A stretch of 64,000 bases of DNA from SZAS-103 sp038316385 (lineage in GTDB: Bacteria; Pseudomonadota; Gammaproteobacteria; Xanthomonadales; Xanthomonadaceae): positions 1-64,000 of the forward strand of contig JBBQAN010000004.1 in the NCBI GenBank assembly GCA_038316385.1. Direction: 5' to 3'. The notes under the pieces were generated by a model that worked only from the letters and a program-made list of their open reading frames with translations, had not been told where the DNA came from and did not search any database. Within the stretch, counting starts at the first letter, position 1. The number at the start of each line of letters is the position of its first letter. Position numbers and translations under genes: made by a program. Positions 52,332-60,977 of the stretch are shown here, piece after piece.

Positions 52332-52727
52332 TTAGCGCTTCGAGAACTGCGTCGCGCGACGGGCCTTGTGCAGGCCGACTTTCTTGCGCTCGACTTCGCG
52401 GGCGTCGCGGGTCATGAAACCGGCCTTGCGCAGATCAGACTTCAGAGTTTCGTCGTACACGACGAGCGCGCGCGAAATGCCCAAGCGGATCGCGCCGGCC
52501 TGGCCGGTACTGCCGCCGCCAGCAACTGTGACCATGATGTCGAAGGTCTCGGTGTGCTTGGTCAGTTCCAGCGGTTGACGCACGATCATGCGCGAAGTCT
52601 CGCGGCCGAAGAACTCGTCCAGCGGACGCTCGTTGACGATGATGCTGCCGTTGCCGCTGCGCATGAAGACGCGCGCGGTGGATGACTTGCGACGGCCGGT
52701 GCCGTAGGAATGCTGCTGGGTAGCCAT
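52332..52727 (-). CDS. rpsI: 30S ribosomal protein S9
   Basis: 131 aa. Typical sequence: YGTGRRKSSTARVFM near the start, VNERPLDEFFGRETSRMIVRQPLELT, VAGGGSTGQAGAIRLGISRALV and the basic C-terminal tail ending FSKR that reaches the P site. It is immediately downstream of rplM in the universal rplM-rpsI order, with its start adjoining the rplM stop. Confidence 0.98.
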   Translation of the reverse strand: MATQQHSYGTGRRKSSTARVFMRSGNGSIIVNERPLDEFFGRETSRMIVRQPLELTKHTETFDIMVTVAGGGSTGQAGAIRLGISRALVVYDETLKSDLRKAGFMTRDAREVERKKVGLHKARRATQFSKR

Positions 52728-53156
52728 TTAGATATCCAGAATCTGGGGTTGCTGTGCTGTATGCGGATGGTTCGCGCCGCTATAGACCTTGAGCTTGCGG
52801 AACATTGCGCGGCCCAGCGGGTTCTTCGGGAGCATGCCCTTGACGGCGATCTCGATCACGCGCTCGGGCTTGCGGGCGAGTAACTGGCCGAGCGACTCGG
52901 ACTTGAGGTTGCCGATGTAGCCGGTAAACCGGTAGTACATCTTGTCGGTCAACTTCTTGCCGGTCACGGCAATCTTGTCGGCGTTGATCACGACGAGGTA
53001 ATCGCCGGTATCGACGTGCGGCGTATAAACAGGTTTGTGCTTGCCGCGCAGACGCGTGGCGAGTTCGGAGCTGAGACGGCCGAGGGTCTTGCCTGCGGCG
53101 TCCACCAGATACCAATCGCGCTTCACGGTCTCCGACTTGGCGCTGAAAGTCTTCAT
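52728..53156 (-). CDS. rplM: 50S ribosomal protein L13
   Basis: 142 aa. The N-terminus MKTFSAKSETVKRDWYLVDAAGKTLGRLSSELATRLRGKHKP and the segment VKGMLPKNPLGRAMFRKLKVY are diagnostic. The ATG at 53156 follows GGAG by five bases. It is first in the L13-S9 operon. The 5' leader, about 100 bp to the next coding region on the other strand, may hold an autoregulatory site, but none is evident. Confidence 0.98.
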   Translation of the reverse strand: MKTFSAKSETVKRDWYLVDAAGKTLGRLSSELATRLRGKHKPVYTPHVDTGDYLVVINADKIAVTGKKLTDKMYYRFTGYIGNLKSESLGQLLARKPERVIEIAVKGMLPKNPLGRAMFRKLKVYSGANHPHTAQQPQILDI

Positions 53157-53257
53157 TGCAGCTCCACGGGGACGTTTGGTGAACCAAAGAGCGGGGATGA
53201 TAGCGGCCTTTCCGGTGCATGGCAAGCCGCCCCAAGCCTGCGTGCTAGCATCCGGCC

Positions 53258-53464
53258 ATGCCCACAACCGCGCCAGCCAACGTCATCAGGCCCTGGTCAG
53301 AGGCCGATCCGTTGGGACTGGATCGCAACGAAGCCGAGTCGCCGCGCGGACGGATCGCACGCACGCGCGCTTTCGCCGATGGCGCATTGCTGCCGGATGC
53401 AACGATTCCGGTGCAGCATCCGCAGGAATTCCTTGCCACGCACCTAGTCGAGAAACCTGCATGA
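53258..53464 (+). CDS. Small basic protein translationally linked to coq7 (unknown)
   Basis: 68 aa, not recognised. It is Pro/Arg/Ala-rich with WSEADPLGLDRNEAESPRGRIARTRAFADGALLPDATIPVQHPQEFLATHLVEKPA-like layout: an N-terminal WSEADPL, a basic middle and an acidic-hydrophobic end. Its stop overlaps the coq7 ATG by four bases (ATGA), the main reason for believing it is translated. No good ribosome-binding site is seen at its ATG. It could be a leader-type ORF for coq7 or a non-coding chance frame. Confidence 0.45.
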   Translation: MPTTAPANVIRPWSEADPLGLDRNEAESPRGRIARTRAFADGALLPDATIPVQHPQEFLATHLVEKPA

Positions 53465-54123
53465 ATCCATCGCGCCACGGCCGTCTGCGCACCTACAGCC
53501 GGCTTGATCGCCTGTTGATCGAGGCCGAGCACGCATTGTCCAGCAGCTTGATCGCGCAGCCCGCCGCACGCACCGAAAACCCTGCGACAAACGTTCCCGA
53601 AGCCGACCTGGATGCATCCGCGCGCAGGCATGCTGCCGGCCTGATGCGGATCAACCATGTCGGCGAGGTCTGCGCGCAGGCGTTGTATTTCGGACAGGCC
53701 GCAGTCGCGCGCGATCCGGCGACGCGCGCGCAATTGCTGGCTGCCGCAGCCGAAGAAACCGATCACCTCGCTTGGTGCGGCGAACGCCTGCGCCAGCTCG
53801 ACAGCCGACCGAGCATGCTCAATCCGATCTGGTACGCGGGCAGCTATGCGATCGGCGTGCTCGCTGGTCTACGCGGCGACGGCTGGAATCTCGGCTTCGT
53901 GGTCGAAACCGAACGTCAGGTCGAAGCGCATCTCGACGAGCACCTGCATTCGTTGCCCGAAGCCGACGCACGCAGCCGCGCGATTGTCCAAGTGATGAAA
54001 GCCGACGAGGCGCGCCACGCAGAAAACGCACAGGCGTCCGGCGCTCGCCCGTTACCGACTTCTGTCCAACGAGTCATGCGTGCGGCGAGTGCGTTGATGA
54101 AGGCGGTTGCGTATCGCCTTTGA
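53461..54123 (+). CDS. coq7: Demethoxyubiquinone hydroxylase Coq7
   Basis: 220 aa diiron monooxygenase for the last hydroxylation of ubiquinone synthesis. The ligand set of the carboxylate-bridged site is visible: Glu in RINHVGEVCAQALYFGQ, the ExxH of EETDHLAWC, Glu in VVETERQVEAHLDEHL, and the ExxH of DEARHAENA. A membrane-associating hydrophobic segment lies at PIWYAGSYAIGVLAGL. It takes the place of UbiF in this lineage. Length and start at 53461 agree with the family. Confidence 0.95.
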   Translation: MNPSRHGRLRTYSRLDRLLIEAEHALSSSLIAQPAARTENPATNVPEADLDASARRHAAGLMRINHVGEVCAQALYFGQAAVARDPATRAQLLAAAAEETDHLAWCGERLRQLDSRPSMLNPIWYAGSYAIGVLAGLRGDGWNLGFVVETERQVEAHLDEHLHSLPEADARSRAIVQVMKADEARHAENAQASGARPLPTSVQRVMRAASALMKAVAYRL

Positions 54124-54124
54124 A

Positions 54125-54147
54125 AAAGCCGGCGCAAGGCCGGCTTT
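54125..54147 (+). terminator. Terminator after coq7
   Basis: A perfect nine-base-pair hairpin AAAGCCGGC-gcaag-GCCGGCTTT, directly after the stop and followed by CTTCTTTC. It also faces the end of the convergent peptidase gene. Confidence 0.8.
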
Positions 54148-54170
54148 CTTCTTTCACTTCCATCACCAAC

Positions 54171-56192
54171 TCACCAGATGATCACGCGCTTGTCCGGCGC
54201 GATGTACATCTTGTCGCCGGGCTTCACGTCGTAGGCCTCATAGAACCCGGGCTGGTTGACGACCGCGCCCATCACCCGATCGATCTCGACTGAATGCGGG
54301 TCGGTCTTGATCTGCTCGACCATCGCCTCTTCGCGCATTTTCCCGCGAAATACCTGTGCAAAGCCGGCATAGAACCGCTGTTCACCGGTCATGCCGTCGA
54401 TCACCGGCGCGGGCTTGCCGCCAAGCGAGATCTTGTACGCCTTGTAGGCAATCGCGACGCCGGAATTGTCGGCGATGTTCTCGCCCAACGTGAGCTCGCC
54501 GTTGATGTGGTAACCCTTGACCGGCTCGAACGCGTTGTACTCGGCGACCAGTGCCTTGGTCTTGGCCGCGAACGCTTCATGGTCGGACTTCGTCCACCAG
54601 TCGTGCAGGTTGCCGGATCCGTCGTACTGCGAACCCTGGTCGTCGAAACCGTGGCTGATCTCATGACCGATCACCGCACCGATCGCGCCGTAGTTTACCG
54701 CGTCGTCGGCCTTCGGATCAAAGAACGGCGGCTGCAGGATCGCGGCCGGGAACACGATTTCGTTCATTTCCGGGTTGTAGTAAGCATTGACCGTCTGCGG
54801 CGTCATGCCCCATTCGGTCCGGTCCACCGGCTTGCCGAGCTTGTCGATGTTGCGGTTGTATTCGAACTCGTTCGCGCGCTCGACGTTGCCAAGCAGGTCA
54901 TTGCGATCGATCTTCAGCGACGAATAATCGCGCCACTTGTCCGGATAGCCGAGCTTGAGCATGTACTGCGACAGTTTCGCCAGCGCTTCCTTCCTGGTAT
55001 CGGGGGTCATCCAGTCGAGCGTATTGATGCTCTGCTGGTAGGCGGCAAGCAGGTTGTGGACGAGTTTGGTGACGCGCGCCTTGCTGTCCGCAGGGAAGTA
55101 GCGCGACACGTACACCTGGCCCAGTTGTTCGCCCATGCTGGCTTCGACGACGCGCACGCCGCGCTTCCAGCGTGCGCGGTTTTCCGGCGTGCCACGCAGC
55201 GTGGTGCCGTAAAACTTGAAGTTCTCGTCGACGAACGCCTTGCTCAGGTAAGGCGCGAAGGCATGCAGCAGGTGCCAGCGGAAATAGGTCTTCCAGACCG
55301 GGATCGGCATGCTCTTGATCAGCGCCGCCATTCCCGTGAAGTAGCTGGGCTGGCTGATGTTGACGTAGTCGACTTTGCCGTTGACGTGCGCGTCGGTGAG
55401 CAGAGTCTTCCAGTCGAAGCCCGGAGCGACGCCGTCGAGATCGGCGATCATGGTCTTGTTGTAGCTCTTGATCGGATCGCGGTTTTCGACCTTGGTCCAC
55501 TGGACCTTCGCGAGCGCCGTCTCGAGCGCGAGCACGCTGGCGGCGTCGGCTTTCGCATCGGCGTCGCCGTCGAGGCTCAGCATGCGCTCGACATGGCCGA
55601 GGTACGCGTCGCGGAAACCCTTGAGCTTGGCGTCGTCATCCTTGAGGTAATAGTCGCGGTCGGGGAGGCCCAGGCCGCTTTGAGCGAAGTCGACCTCGTA
55701 CTTCGTCGAATCGCGGTTGTCGAGGTGGATGTAGCTACCGAACGGCGCATCCACGCCGATCATGCCGTTGTGTGCGATCTGCGCGGCGACGTCATGCGGG
55801 GTCTTGATCGCGTTGATGCGCGCGAACTCGGACTGCAGCGCCTTGGTGCCGAGCGCTTCGAGCTGCGGTTCATTCATGAAACTCGCGTAGAGGTCGCCGA
55901 CCTTGCGCTCGCCGTCGTTGTGCGGAGTCTTCTGCGCTTCCTCGATGATTCCGCGCAGGTTCTCGATTGACTTGTCGTAAAGTGCATCGAACGCGCCATA
56001 GCCGGGCTTGTCGGCTGGAATGGGCGTGGTCGCGAGCCAATGGCCGTTGATGTATTCGTAGAAGTCGTCCTGCGCGCGCACCTTGGTGTTCATGTTGGCC
56101 GGGTCCAACCCCGACGCGAGCGACGCGGCGTTGGCTGCGGCGAAAACGGAAACCAAAGTCATGCCGATGGCGGCGGCGATAGGACGTTTCAT
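54171..56192 (-). CDS. M13-family zinc metallopeptidase (PepO/neprilysin-like)
   Basis: 673 aa with a signal peptide (cleaved near ANAASL), so periplasmic or exported. The zinc site is HEISH at residues 510-514 with the third ligand E571 in GENIADNSG. NAYYNPEMNEIVFPAAILQPPFF is the substrate-binding NAYY segment. The usual C-terminal C-x-x-W is replaced by RVIIW, common in bacterial members. It degrades small peptides. It is monocistronic and convergent with coq7. Confidence 0.95.
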   Translation of the reverse strand: MKRPIAAAIGMTLVSVFAAANAASLASGLDPANMNTKVRAQDDFYEYINGHWLATTPIPADKPGYGAFDALYDKSIENLRGIIEEAQKTPHNDGERKVGDLYASFMNEPQLEALGTKALQSEFARINAIKTPHDVAAQIAHNGMIGVDAPFGSYIHLDNRDSTKYEVDFAQSGLGLPDRDYYLKDDDAKLKGFRDAYLGHVERMLSLDGDADAKADAASVLALETALAKVQWTKVENRDPIKSYNKTMIADLDGVAPGFDWKTLLTDAHVNGKVDYVNISQPSYFTGMAALIKSMPIPVWKTYFRWHLLHAFAPYLSKAFVDENFKFYGTTLRGTPENRARWKRGVRVVEASMGEQLGQVYVSRYFPADSKARVTKLVHNLLAAYQQSINTLDWMTPDTRKEALAKLSQYMLKLGYPDKWRDYSSLKIDRNDLLGNVERANEFEYNRNIDKLGKPVDRTEWGMTPQTVNAYYNPEMNEIVFPAAILQPPFFDPKADDAVNYGAIGAVIGHEISHGFDDQGSQYDGSGNLHDWWTKSDHEAFAAKTKALVAEYNAFEPVKGYHINGELTLGENIADNSGVAIAYKAYKISLGGKPAPVIDGMTGEQRFYAGFAQVFRGKMREEAMVEQIKTDPHSVEIDRVMGAVVNQPGFYEAYDVKPGDKMYIAPDKRVIIW

Positions 56193-56313
56193 GGGTCACT
56201 TCCTGAATGAAAGGTGGGCGCGGGCGCGCAGGCGGGCACGGCAGTCGGGACGCTAGCAGGTTGGCCCGGGAATGCATGGGCCAGAAGTCCTGCGGACGGA
56301 GAATAGGTAATGA

Positions 56314-56341
56314 GGGAATAGGAAATTGGAAATCGGAATTC
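56314..56341. repeat. Degenerate heptamer array, inverted relative to the CCCGATT array
   Basis: Four adjacent units GGGAATA, GGAAATT, GGAAATC and GGAATTC, each one or two changes from GGGAATC, the complement register of CCCGATT. It lies 50 bp from the clean array and could pair with it as an imperfect stem. Confidence 0.5.
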
Positions 56342-56391
56342 GGTGGGTCGGCCCAAGTCAAGTACCGCCCTGCTGTCACGGTTCACCATTT

Positions 56392-56422
56392 CCCGATTCC
56401 CGATTCCCGATTCCCGATTCCC
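56392..56422. repeat. CCCGATT heptamer tandem array
   Basis: Four full copies of CCCGATT plus CCC, exact. It lies between the 3' end of speD and the start of the M13 peptidase gene. Arrays of this heptamer are widespread between genes in Xanthomonadales. Function unknown. Confidence 0.85.
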
Positions 56423-56427
56423 AGTCC

Positions 56428-57249
56428 TCAATCGACCAGATTTCGTCCGTGGAACAGTTCCTCGATCTCGCGCTTGAGTTGCGCCTCGATGCGCAAGCGT
56501 TCCTTGAACGAGAGGTTCTTGGCTTTCTCTTCGAACAAATAGGTATCAAGGTCGAACTCTTTCACGTGCATCTTGGTGTGAAAGAGATTCTCCTGATACA
56601 CGTTGACGTCGATCATCTCGTAGTGAGCTCGGTTCGCCTTCGAGAGGAAGTCCTGGATCGAGTTGATCTTGTGATCGATGTAATGCTTCCTGCCCTTGAT
56701 GTCGCGGGTGAAGCCGCGCACGCGGTAATCGGTGACCACGATGTCCGACTCGAACTGCTCGATCAGGTAATTCAACGCCTTCAGCGGCGAGATCACCCCG
56801 CAAGTCGCCACGTCGATGTCGGCGCGGAAGGTCGCGATGCCGTTGTGCGGATGGGTTTCCGGATAGGTGTGAACGGTGATATGGCTCTTGTCGAGATGAG
56901 CGACGACGCTGGTCTCGCCGGTGTGCTCGAGCATTGCGTCGGACAGCATCTCGCGGCCGACGTCCTTGCGGTCGATGACCGGCTCTTCGGAGATCAGGAT
57001 CGTCACCGACGCGCCCTGCGGGTCGTAATCCTGGCGCGCGACATTGAGGATGTTCGCGCCGATGATCTCGGCCACGTCGGTGAGGATCTGGGTCAGCCGG
57101 TCGGCGTTGTACACTTCATCGATGTATTCGATGTAGCGATCGCGCTGTTCGTCGCTGACCGCGTAGCACAGGTCGTAGATGTTGAAGCTCAACGACTTGG
57201 TGAGATTGTTGAAGCCTTGCAGCTTCAAACGCGGGAGCGGTTTGACCAC
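56428..57249 (-). CDS. speD: S-adenosylmethionine decarboxylase proenzyme
   Basis: 273 aa pyruvoyl enzyme supplying aminopropyl groups for spermidine. It is of the E. coli type: LQGFNNLTKSLSFNIYDLCYA, GANILNVARQDYDPQGASVTILISEEP, and the self-cleavage Ser in LDKSHITVHTYPE at about S122. CGVISPLKALNYLI and VNVYQENLFHTKM are conserved. A GTG at 57249 is used as start, with GGAG upstream. It is divergent from clp, the same neighbour as in Xanthomonas. Confidence 0.96.
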   Translation of the reverse strand: MVKPLPRLKLQGFNNLTKSLSFNIYDLCYAVSDEQRDRYIEYIDEVYNADRLTQILTDVAEIIGANILNVARQDYDPQGASVTILISEEPVIDRKDVGREMLSDAMLEHTGETSVVAHLDKSHITVHTYPETHPHNGIATFRADIDVATCGVISPLKALNYLIEQFESDIVVTDYRVRGFTRDIKGRKHYIDHKINSIQDFLSKANRAHYEMIDVNVYQENLFHTKMHVKEFDLDTYLFEEKAKNLSFKERLRIEAQLKREIEELFHGRNLVD

Positions 57250-57378
57250 GGAGGTCTCCAATCGACGGATAGCTGGCCGGCGATTATCGGTCAAAGCACC
57301 CGGCATGCCAAACCGCTGCGTTGCCCTGCGCGCCGACACGGCCTAAGCTGCGGCCCAATCAGGGGGAATACGATCAAC

Positions 57379-58077
57379 ATGGCCAAAGTTTCCACACTCA
57401 TGCCGCATGCACTACTGCGGCCGCTGATCTCGCCTGAACTGGCGCCGGACGCAGCGACGATGGAGCGCTTCCTCGGCTACTGCCATCGGCATCGCTATCC
57501 GAACCGCACCGACGTGTTCCGCCCCGGCGATGCTGCCGACACGCTGCATTACGTCGTCAGCGGCACGCTGTCGATCATCAGCGAGGAAGCGGACGGCCGC
57601 GAACTCGTGTTGTCCTATCTGAATGCGGGCGATTTCATCGGCGAACTCGGTCTGTTCGTCAAGACCGACCATCGGGAAGTGGTGTTGCGCACGCGCAGTC
57701 CGGTCGAACTGGCGGAGATCAGCTACGAACGCCTACTCAGCCTTTTCCGCGGTCCGTTATCGAACGAATGTCCGCGACTGATGTACGCGATTGCATCGCA
57801 ACTCGCCAAACGCTTGCTCGAAACCAGCCGCAAGGCCAGCCGGCTCGCTTTCATGGATGTCAGCGGGCGCATCCTGCGCACTCTGATGGACCTGTGCGAG
57901 GAGCCCGAAGCACTGAGCCATCCCGAAGGCACCCAAATCCGCGTCTCGCGGCAGGAACTCGCGCGCATCGCGGGCTGCTCGCGCGAGATGGCCGGACGCG
58001 TGCTCAAGCAGATGCAGCTCGATGGTCTGCTACATGCGCGCGGCAAGACTGTTGTGGTGTTCCGCACCGCGCACTGA
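57379..58077 (+). CDS. clp: Crp-family regulator Clp (CAP-like protein)
   Basis: 232 aa. A cyclic-nucleotide-binding beta-roll (about 30-145: RYPNRTDVFRPGDAADTLHYVVSGTLSIISEE and GDFIGELGLFVKTDHREVVLRTRS) is followed by a C-terminal Crp helix-turn-helix (RVSRQELARIAGCSREMAGRVLKQMQLDGLLHARGKTVVV). The beta-roll lacks the strict cAMP contact set, as in Xanthomonas Clp, which is a c-di-GMP-responsive activator of virulence and pilus genes. That ligand is inferred from homology. The divergent speD/clp gap is 129 bp. Confidence 0.93.
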   Translation: MAKVSTLMPHALLRPLISPELAPDAATMERFLGYCHRHRYPNRTDVFRPGDAADTLHYVVSGTLSIISEEADGRELVLSYLNAGDFIGELGLFVKTDHREVVLRTRSPVELAEISYERLLSLFRGPLSNECPRLMYAIASQLAKRLLETSRKASRLAFMDVSGRILRTLMDLCEEPEALSHPEGTQIRVSRQELARIAGCSREMAGRVLKQMQLDGLLHARGKTVVVFRTAH

Positions 58078-58238
58078 TTCGTCGCTGCGCGATGTTTGTC
58101 GATCGCAATCGGTGTCGGTGATGCGCAGTGTTTTTTCGCGAGTTTGCTCGCGGTGATTAGCGATGCCATGAGAGAACGCGCGCACGCACAGTCGGTTTGA
58201 TGGGTTATCCGGAACCCGCCCATCTCTTGTTGATTTAA

Positions 58239-58272
58239 CAACAAAAAGCCGGCGGAAAGCCGGCATTTTGTT
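58239..58272. terminator. Bidirectional terminator between clp and the H-NS-like gene
   Basis: GCCGGC-ggaaa-GCCGGC is extended on both sides by CAACAAAA and TTTTGTTG with one mismatch. The A and T flanks let it terminate from either strand, which suits the convergent genes. Confidence 0.8.
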
Positions 58273-58292
58273 GGTTCGGACTGCGATTGCCA

Positions 58293-58673
58293 TTACTTGA
58301 TCGCGAACTCCTCAAGTGTGCGGCCTTTGGCGATCTCGGCTGCCAGCCAGCGCGGCTGCTTGCCGCGTGCGGCCCAGGTTTCCGCAGCATTAACCGGATT
58401 GCGGTATTTCGGTGCGACTTTGCTGCCGGCCTTGCTCGACTTGCGGGTTTTCTTGGCGGGGCGACTGGATTTGGCTTTGCCGGGTGCCTTCGCAGCTACG
58501 GCGCCGTCGAACAACTCGGCCACGGTATAACCGGCTTCACGGGCGATGGCGTTGATGCGCTTGCGCACGCCGGCGGCCGGTTTGCGTTTTTTGAGTTTCT
58601 TCTGGCGCTGGCTCGCCTGGGCGATCAGCGTGGAGAGTTCCTTTGCGGACAGGTTCTGGAGATCGATGGACAT
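58293..58673 (-). CDS. H-NS-like nucleoid protein
   Basis: 126 aa. It has an N-terminal helical oligomerisation part (SIDLQNLSAKELSTLIAQASQRQKKLKKRK), a basic Lys/Ala/Ser-rich linker and a C-terminal H-NS DNA-binding motif YRNPVNAAETWAARGKQPRWL followed by EIAKGRTLEEF. The core AWxGxGxxP-like loop reads TWAARGKQP. It probably silences A+T-rich foreign DNA. ATG 58673 is chosen by homology. It has its own terminator. Confidence 0.93.
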   Translation of the reverse strand: MSIDLQNLSAKELSTLIAQASQRQKKLKKRKPAAGVRKRINAIAREAGYTVAELFDGAVAAKAPGKAKSSRPAKKTRKSSKAGSKVAPKYRNPVNAAETWAARGKQPRWLAAEIAKGRTLEEFAIK

Positions 58674-58813
58674 TATGGTTTCCAATGGCGTTGTGGACGA
58701 TCCGGATTCACCCGGGTATTCCGATGTTAATCCACAACGCGCGCGAAAACAAAATGCCGAATGGCACGGGTGCAATACTCCGCGACACCTTGCCAAGGTA
58801 GTTGTCGATGCGG

Positions 58814-60523
58814 CTACACGGTTATCGGAGCCGCCAGCCGCGCGAGCAGGCCCGCATGGTCGAGGTTTTCCGATTCGGCAGCGGTGCGGGCGCGATACTC
58901 AAAAGTCCCTGCAGCAAGTCCGCGTTCGGATACCACCACCCGATGCGGAATACCGAGCAATTCGATATCCGAGAACATCGGGCCTGGGCGCAATCCGCGA
59001 TCGTCAAGCACGGTTTCAATACCGCCTTCGGTAAATTCGCGATACAGCGCTTCGGCCGCATCGACCACGGCCGGATCGTTTTTCGGGTTGATGATGCAGA
59101 TCGCGACCCGCCACGGCGCCATTGGCTCCGGCCAGATAATGCCCTTGTCGTCGTTGTTCTGCTCGATCGCAGCCGCCACGATGCGGGTGACGCCGATGCC
59201 GTAGCAGCCCATGAACATCGTCTGCGGTTTGCCGGTATCGTCGAGCACGGTGGCTTTCATCGCTTCGGCATAGTTCTGGCCGAGCTGGAATACATGACCG
59301 ACCTCGATGCCACGCGCGATTGACAACGTTCCGTGTCCATCGGGCGATGGATCGCCTTCGACGACGCTGCGAAGATCGGCGATGAGATCGGGTTCCGGCA
59401 GGTCGCGCCCCCAGTTGACGCCGGCAATGTGATAACCGCGTTCGTTCGCGCCGACCACGAAATCGGCCATCGCCGCAACATCGCGATCGGCGACGACGGT
59501 GATTTTCTTGGCCGGTTTGACGGGGCCCAGGAAGCCAGGCTCGCTGCCGAGATGCGCAAGAATTTCGTCTTCGGTGGCGAGTCGGTATTCGGCGAGACCA
59601 GCCAGTTTGGCGAGCTTGGTCTCGTTGACCATGTGATCGCCACGCACCAGCGCGAGCACGAAACCCTGTTCGCCCATCAACGCCACCGACTTGACTGTGC
59701 GCGCGAGTGGAATTCCTATCAGCGCGGCGACGTCCTCGCAGGTTTTCTGGGTCGGCGTATCGATCCGGCGCATCGCTTCGGACGCGGCAGCGCGCGGGCT
59801 CGGTGCTGCGGCTGCGGCCATCTCCACATTCGCTGCGTAATCGGATCCATTCGAGAAAGCAATCGCATCCTCGCCCGAATCGGCAAGTACGTGAAATTCC
59901 TGCGACGCATCGCCGCCGATCGCGCCGCTGTCCGCGCGCACAGCGCGAAACTTCAATCCGAGGCGCGTAAAAATGCGCGTATAGGCCGCGTGCATATTGC
60001 GGTATTCGCGCTCCATGCATTCGGGCGTGAGGTGGAATGAGTACGCGTCCTTCATCAGGAATTCGCGTGCGCGCATCACCCCGAAACGCGGGCGAATCTC
60101 GTCGCGGAACTTGGTCTGGATCTGATAGAAATTCACCGGCAGCTGCTTGTACGATTGCAATTCGTTGCGCGCGAAATCGGTAATGACTTCCTCGGCGGTC
60201 GGTGCGTAGCAGTATTCGGCTTGCTTGCGGTCCTTGATCTTCAGCAGTTGCCCGCCGAATTTCTCCCAGCGTCCGGTTTCTTCCCAGAGTTCGCGCGGCT
60301 GCACCGTGGGCATCAGCATCTCGAGCGCGCCTGCACGATTCATTTCCTCGCGCACGATCGCTTCGACCTTGCGCATCACCCGCAGGCCCAGAGGTGACCA
60401 GGTATACAGACCGGCGCCGAGCCTGCGAATCATGCCCGCGCGCAGCATCAGCCGATGGCTGGCGATTTCGGCGTCGGCGGGAATTTCACGGGAGGTATTG
60501 AGATGGAATTGCGACAAACGCAT
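58814..60523 (-). CDS. proS: Prolyl-tRNA synthetase
   Basis: 569 aa class II synthetase of the bacterial (editing) type. Motif 1 lies in GLYTWSPLGLRVMRKVEAIVREEM, motif 2 in KFRDEIRPRFGVMRAREFLMKDAYSFH, and motif 3 in FMGCYGIGVTRIVAAAIEQ. A YbaK-like editing insertion occupies about residues 225-400 (RTVKSVALMGEQGFVLALVRGDHMVNETKL). The anticodon-binding domain is at the end. Start MRLSQFHLNTSREIP matches the family. Confidence 0.98.
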   Translation of the reverse strand: MRLSQFHLNTSREIPADAEIASHRLMLRAGMIRRLGAGLYTWSPLGLRVMRKVEAIVREEMNRAGALEMLMPTVQPRELWEETGRWEKFGGQLLKIKDRKQAEYCYAPTAEEVITDFARNELQSYKQLPVNFYQIQTKFRDEIRPRFGVMRAREFLMKDAYSFHLTPECMEREYRNMHAAYTRIFTRLGLKFRAVRADSGAIGGDASQEFHVLADSGEDAIAFSNGSDYAANVEMAAAAAPSPRAAASEAMRRIDTPTQKTCEDVAALIGIPLARTVKSVALMGEQGFVLALVRGDHMVNETKLAKLAGLAEYRLATEDEILAHLGSEPGFLGPVKPAKKITVVADRDVAAMADFVVGANERGYHIAGVNWGRDLPEPDLIADLRSVVEGDPSPDGHGTLSIARGIEVGHVFQLGQNYAEAMKATVLDDTGKPQTMFMGCYGIGVTRIVAAAIEQNNDDKGIIWPEPMAPWRVAICIINPKNDPAVVDAAEALYREFTEGGIETVLDDRGLRPGPMFSDIELLGIPHRVVVSERGLAAGTFEYRARTAAESENLDHAGLLARLAAPITV

Positions 60524-60644
60524 GAGCGAGATATCGATTTGAATGGAGCCGCATTGTAACTGCGCGCACGCACGCGAGGAATGTCGAATGATGCTGCAAC
60601 AAGCTCCAGCGATTGTCTGACGATCAACGCCGCGCCGGCTTCAA

Positions 60645-60965
60645 TCAGTGCGGTTTCGTCGCGTTTCCAGATGCGGAGTCGCTATCCGACATCGGCACGA
60701 TGTTCTGGTCAGGGTCGATATGCACGACGGTATAGCGGCGGCCGACCGGCGGCCGATCGGTGCTGATGTTGACCACGCCGCGTGCATCGACCCAGCGATA
60801 CAACGTAGGCCCGGTATCGGCTTGCGAGCGATCGCGGTGTTGCGCGTCACCGCGATGCGGATTCTCTGACGTGAGGCGCGGCGAGTCGGTTGACTGCATC
60901 CACCACGCAAGGCCGACGCCCAGCGCGAGCGCTGCGAGTGCGGCCCAGACCCAGTGCACATGCAT
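60645..60965 (-). CDS. DUF4124-domain membrane-anchored protein
   Basis: 106 aa. An N-terminal membrane segment (VWAALAALALGVGLAWWM) comes first, then a polar linker and a DUF4124 motif (LYRWVDARGVVNISTDRPP) near residue 55. It probably faces the periplasm. It lies 12 bp after another DUF4124 gene on the same strand, a likely two-gene operon. Function of DUF4124 is unknown. Confidence 0.82.
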   Translation of the reverse strand: MHVHWVWAALAALALGVGLAWWMQSTDSPRLTSENPHRGDAQHRDRSQADTGPTLYRWVDARGVVNISTDRPPVGRRYTVVHIDPDQNIVPMSDSDSASGNATKPH

Positions 60966-60977
60966 GCCGCGTTCCGC

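Noticed and set aside
54294..55970. A 558-codon open frame on the plus strand
   Set aside because: It is antisense to the M13 peptidase gene and has the Arg/Val/Leu/Asp-rich composition of a shadow frame in G+C-rich DNA; the peptidase has signal peptide and zinc motifs.
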